Shown here: in pieces, positions 61,801 through 64,000 of the stretch
Layout of the letters: every line of letters begins with the position of its first letter
Position numbering within the stretch: position 1 is the stretch's first letter
Assembly (NCBI GenBank): GCA_028287185.1
Contig: JAQBQD010000025.1
Location: forward strand, 25,207 to 89,206
Reading direction: 5' to 3'
DNA: 64,000 bases
Source of the DNA: Gemmatimonadota bacterium
GTDB taxonomy: Bacteria > Gemmatimonadota > Gemmatimonadetes > Longimicrobiales > Longimicrobiaceae
The notes under the pieces: model-generated
Database searches by the model: none
The model's input: the letters and a program-made list of their open reading frames with translations, nothing else
Told to the model about the DNA's origin: nothing
Made by a program: the position numbers and the translations under genes

Positions 61801-63111
61801 ATGGAGTCCCGGGTCACGCCGTCGCGCATCGCGGCGCTGGACGCCCTGCGGCGCGTGCGGCAGGGCGAGCTCGCCGACCGCGCCCTGGACGCCGCCGGCT
61901 TCCGCCTGGACCCGCGCGACCGCGCGTGGACGCAGGAGCTGGTGCTGGGCACCTTCCGCCTGCGCGGGCGCCTGGACTGGCTGCTGGAGGAGCGCGTCCG
62001 CGGCGGGGTGGCGCGCCTGGAGCCCGACGTGCTGGACGTGCTGCGCCTGGGTGCCTACCAGCTCCTGGAGATGGGCAGCGTCCCGGCGTACGCCGCCGTG
62101 TCGCAGTCCGTCGACCTGGTCCGCATCGCGGGCTCGGGCGGCGCCGCGGGGCTGGTGAACGGCGTGCTCCAGGCCCTCCGCCGCGCCGGCACGCCCGTCG
62201 CGCCCGACTTCGGCGCGGACCCCGTGGGCTACCTGTCCGGCTGGGAGTCGCACCCGCGCTGGATCGTGGAGCGCTGGGTGGCGCGCTGGGGGGCGGACGA
62301 GGCGCGCGCGCTGGCCGAGGCGGACAACCGGCGCCCGGGCCTGTACCTGCGCCCCGTCGGCCTTTCCGCCGATGCCGCGCTCTCCGCGCTGGAGGCCGCG
62401 GGCATCCCGGCCGAGGCGTTGACGGCGGCGCCGGACTCCGTGCGCATCCTGCCGCCCGGGGGTGCGGGGGAGGCGCTGGATGCCGTCCCCGCCGTGGTGC
62501 AGGACCCCGCCGCGGCGCTCGTCGTCCGCTACGCCGCCGTGCCCGCGGGATCGACCGTGATCGACCTGTGCGCGGCGCCGGGCGGCAAGGCGCTGGGGAT
62601 GTCGGACAGCGCGACGTACGTGGCGGCGGCCGACCAGTCGTGGCGGCGGATGCGGCGCATGCGCGAGAACGTGGCCCGCCTGGGACGCCAGCCGCGGGTC
62701 GCCGCCGTGGTGGCGGACGCGCGCACGCCACCCTTCCGCCCCGCGGACGCGGTGCTGCTGGATGCGCCCTGCACGGGCACGGGCACCTTCCGCCGGCACC
62801 CGGACGGGCGCTGGCGCGTGCAGCCCCGCGACCTGGACGCGCTGACGGCGCTGCAGTCCGAGCTGCTGGAGGCGGCCGCGCCCCTCGTCCGGCCCGGCGG
62901 CCTGCTGGTGTACTCCACCTGCTCGCTGGAGGCGGAGGAGAACGAGGGGCAGAGCGACGCCTTCCTGGCCCGCCATCCCGAGTTCGCCGTCGAGCCGCCG
63001 GACGCCGGGCTGGACGCGGACCTGCTGGACGACGCCGGGCGCCTCGTCGTCCTTCCCCAGCGCCACGGCACGGACGGCGCCTTCGCCGTGCGCATGCGGA
63101 GGGCGGGGTGA
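61801..63111 (+). CDS. rsmB: 16S rRNA cytosine-C5 methyltransferase RsmB
   Basis: A 436-residue RsmB/Sun protein. The N-terminal NusB-like domain spans residues 1-140 (RIAALDALRRVRQGELADRA, LDVLRLGAYQLLEMGSVPAYAAV). The methyltransferase domain has motif I VIDLCAAPGGKAL, motif IV LLDAPCTGTGTFRRHPD and motif VI VYSTCSLEAEENEGQ with the two catalytic Cys. ATG at 61801. The next gene starts inside its stop (GTGA). Confidence 0.93.
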   Translation: MESRVTPSRIAALDALRRVRQGELADRALDAAGFRLDPRDRAWTQELVLGTFRLRGRLDWLLEERVRGGVARLEPDVLDVLRLGAYQLLEMGSVPAYAAVSQSVDLVRIAGSGGAAGLVNGVLQALRRAGTPVAPDFGADPVGYLSGWESHPRWIVERWVARWGADEARALAEADNRRPGLYLRPVGLSADAALSALEAAGIPAEALTAAPDSVRILPPGGAGEALDAVPAVVQDPAAALVVRYAAVPAGSTVIDLCAAPGGKALGMSDSATYVAAADQSWRRMRRMRENVARLGRQPRVAAVVADARTPPFRPADAVLLDAPCTGTGTFRRHPDGRWRVQPRDLDALTALQSELLEAAAPLVRPGGLLVYSTCSLEAEENEGQSDAFLARHPEFAVEPPDAGLDADLLDDAGRLVVLPQRHGTDGAFAVRMRRAG

Positions 63112-64000
63112 GGGCCGCGGCGCCGCTGCCCCGGCGGAAGACGGCGGAGCCGGAGCGCAGCCTTCCTCCCACGCGCACGCTCGTGGGGTGGACGCTGCTG
63201 GGGGGCTTCGCGCTGGGCTACCTGGTCGTGTGGCTCCTCTTCTTTCCGGGCTTCGCGCGCAACGCCATCGTCACGGTGCCCGACGTGCGCGGCCGCACCT
63301 TCGCGCAGGCGAAGGGCGATGCGGAAGACGAGGGGCTGACGGTGGCGAAGGGCACCACGCTGTCCAACCCGTACGTGCCGGCGGGCCACGTGCTCGCCCA
63401 GCAGCCGCTTCCGGGGCAGGAGGTCACCCGCGGCGCGGTGGTGCACCTCATCCTCAGCTCCGGCCCCGTCCGCCGCCACGTGCCCGACCTGGCCGGCCTG
63501 GACGCGGACGAGGCCACGGCGCTGCTGGCCAGGTTCGGCTTCGCGGTCGCGGTGACGGCGGTGACCAGCCCGGAGTACGAGGGGAAGATCCTCGCCGCGC
63601 TGCCCGCATCCGGCGCGGAGGTGCCGCTCCCGGCGACGGTCCGGCTGACGGTGAGCGCGGGGCCGCCCAAGCAGCCGGCGCCGGACGTGCTGGGGCTCAC
63701 GCTGGGCGAGGTGCAGTCCAAGCTGGACTCGGCCGGCCTGCGCCTGGGCCGCATCGGGTACGACTCCGCGTCGACCGCCGTCCTGGGCAACATCGTCGGC
63801 CAGCGGCCCGCGCCCGGCGACAGCGTGCGGCAGGGGGGCTCGGTGAGCGTCACCCTCTCGGGCATCGCGCCGCCGCCGGCCGTGGCGCCGGACTCGGCCG
63901 CCCCCGCCACCGACGGACAGCCGCCGGCTCCCGGCGCTCCCGCGGACGCGGTTCCGCAGGCGCCGCCGCATCCCGCTCCGGCAGCGGCGGCGCCCGCGCC
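63108..64000 (+). CDS. PASTA-domain membrane protein (3' end outside window)
   Basis: The frame opens at GTG 63108, overlapping the rsmB stop, and stays open to the window end (297 residues seen). A transmembrane helix (LLGGFALGYLVVWLLFFPGF) is followed by three PASTA domains: VTVPDVRGRTFAQAKGDAED, RHVPDLAGLDADEATALLAR and APDVLGLTLGEVQSKLDSAG; then a Pro/Ala-rich tail. PASTA domains sense muropeptides or lipid II. No kinase domain lies before the membrane helix, so it is not a PknB-type kinase. Confidence 0.85.
   Translation, partial: MRAAAPLPRRKTAEPERSLPPTRTLVGWTLLGGFALGYLVVWLLFFPGFARNAIVTVPDVRGRTFAQAKGDAEDEGLTVAKGTTLSNPYVPAGHVLAQQPLPGQEVTRGAVVHLILSSGPVRRHVPDLAGLDADEATALLARFGFAVAVTAVTSPEYEGKILAALPASGAEVPLPATVRLTVSAGPPKQPAPDVLGLTLGEVQSKLDSAGLRLGRIGYDSASTAVLGNIVGQRPAPGDSVRQGGSVSVTLSGIAPPPAVAPDSAAPATDGQPPAPGAPADAVPQAPPHPAPAAAAPA

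Overview
The window is a contiguous piece of a GC-rich (about 70 percent by eye), gene-dense bacterial chromosome with many GTG starts and ATGA/GTGA stop-start overlaps. The protein repertoire (lasso-type precursors with YGDxRLLT leaders, VxSFDx-leader RiPP precursors, secreted kelch-like proteins, a BY-kinase polysaccharide locus) suggests Gemmatimonadota, most likely a Longimicrobium relative. That placement is inferred from content; no rRNA or other taxonomic marker is present. I saw no tRNA, rRNA, CRISPR array, insertion sequence or prophage.

Layout. 1-7431 (+) is the end of an exopolysaccharide locus: three GT4-type glycosyltransferases, a SAM methyltransferase, a GDP-fucose-synthase-like epimerase/reductase and a Wzz-Wzc tyrosine autokinase. 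7648-19088 (-) is a lasso-peptide-type RiPP cluster. In transcription order it holds two secreted proteins, a PqqD-like RRE protein, cyclase 2, precursor 2, cyclase 1, precursor 1, an HPr-kinase-like protein, a PRMT-like methyltransferase, a nucleotidyltransferase and an ABC exporter. No B2 cysteine peptidase is visible. 19220-23635 carries a holin/YihY fusion, a Nudix hydrolase, a small lipoprotein, a VapBC-type pair and an orphan cysteine-rich RiPP precursor. 23757-27765 is an OmpR-type two-component system divergent from an HtrA protease, with TAA direct repeats at helical spacing between them. 27912-29852 has inorganic pyrophosphatase and endonuclease IV.

30008-34967 (+) is a metal-uptake region: a His-rich secreted protein, a small CxxC secreted protein, an outer-membrane beta-barrel and a ZnuABC-type transporter. 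35471-37627 (+) encodes an animal-type PTPS, GTP cyclohydrolase I, an SDR and a QueD homologue, a possible tetrahydrobiopterin-type pathway. 37636-46777 holds a Trm112-like protein, TPR proteins, a decayed cutA, an inositol-phosphatase-like enzyme, YebC, RuvC-RuvA-RuvB, QueA and small hypotheticals.

47543-55797 (-) is the most unusual region: two tandem copies of a two-gene module. Each pairs a roughly 725-residue protein resembling the N-terminal part of the violacein enzyme VioB, without its ferritin-like domain, with a secreted kelch-like protein. The right-hand copy is followed by a VxSFD-leader RiPP precursor. Both modules end at very strong hairpins with the same core. 56167-64000 (+) returns to housekeeping: two small membrane proteins, Tgt, YajC, peptide deformylase, methionyl-tRNA formyltransferase, ThiE/ThiS/ThiG, RsmB and a PASTA-domain membrane protein cut by the window end.
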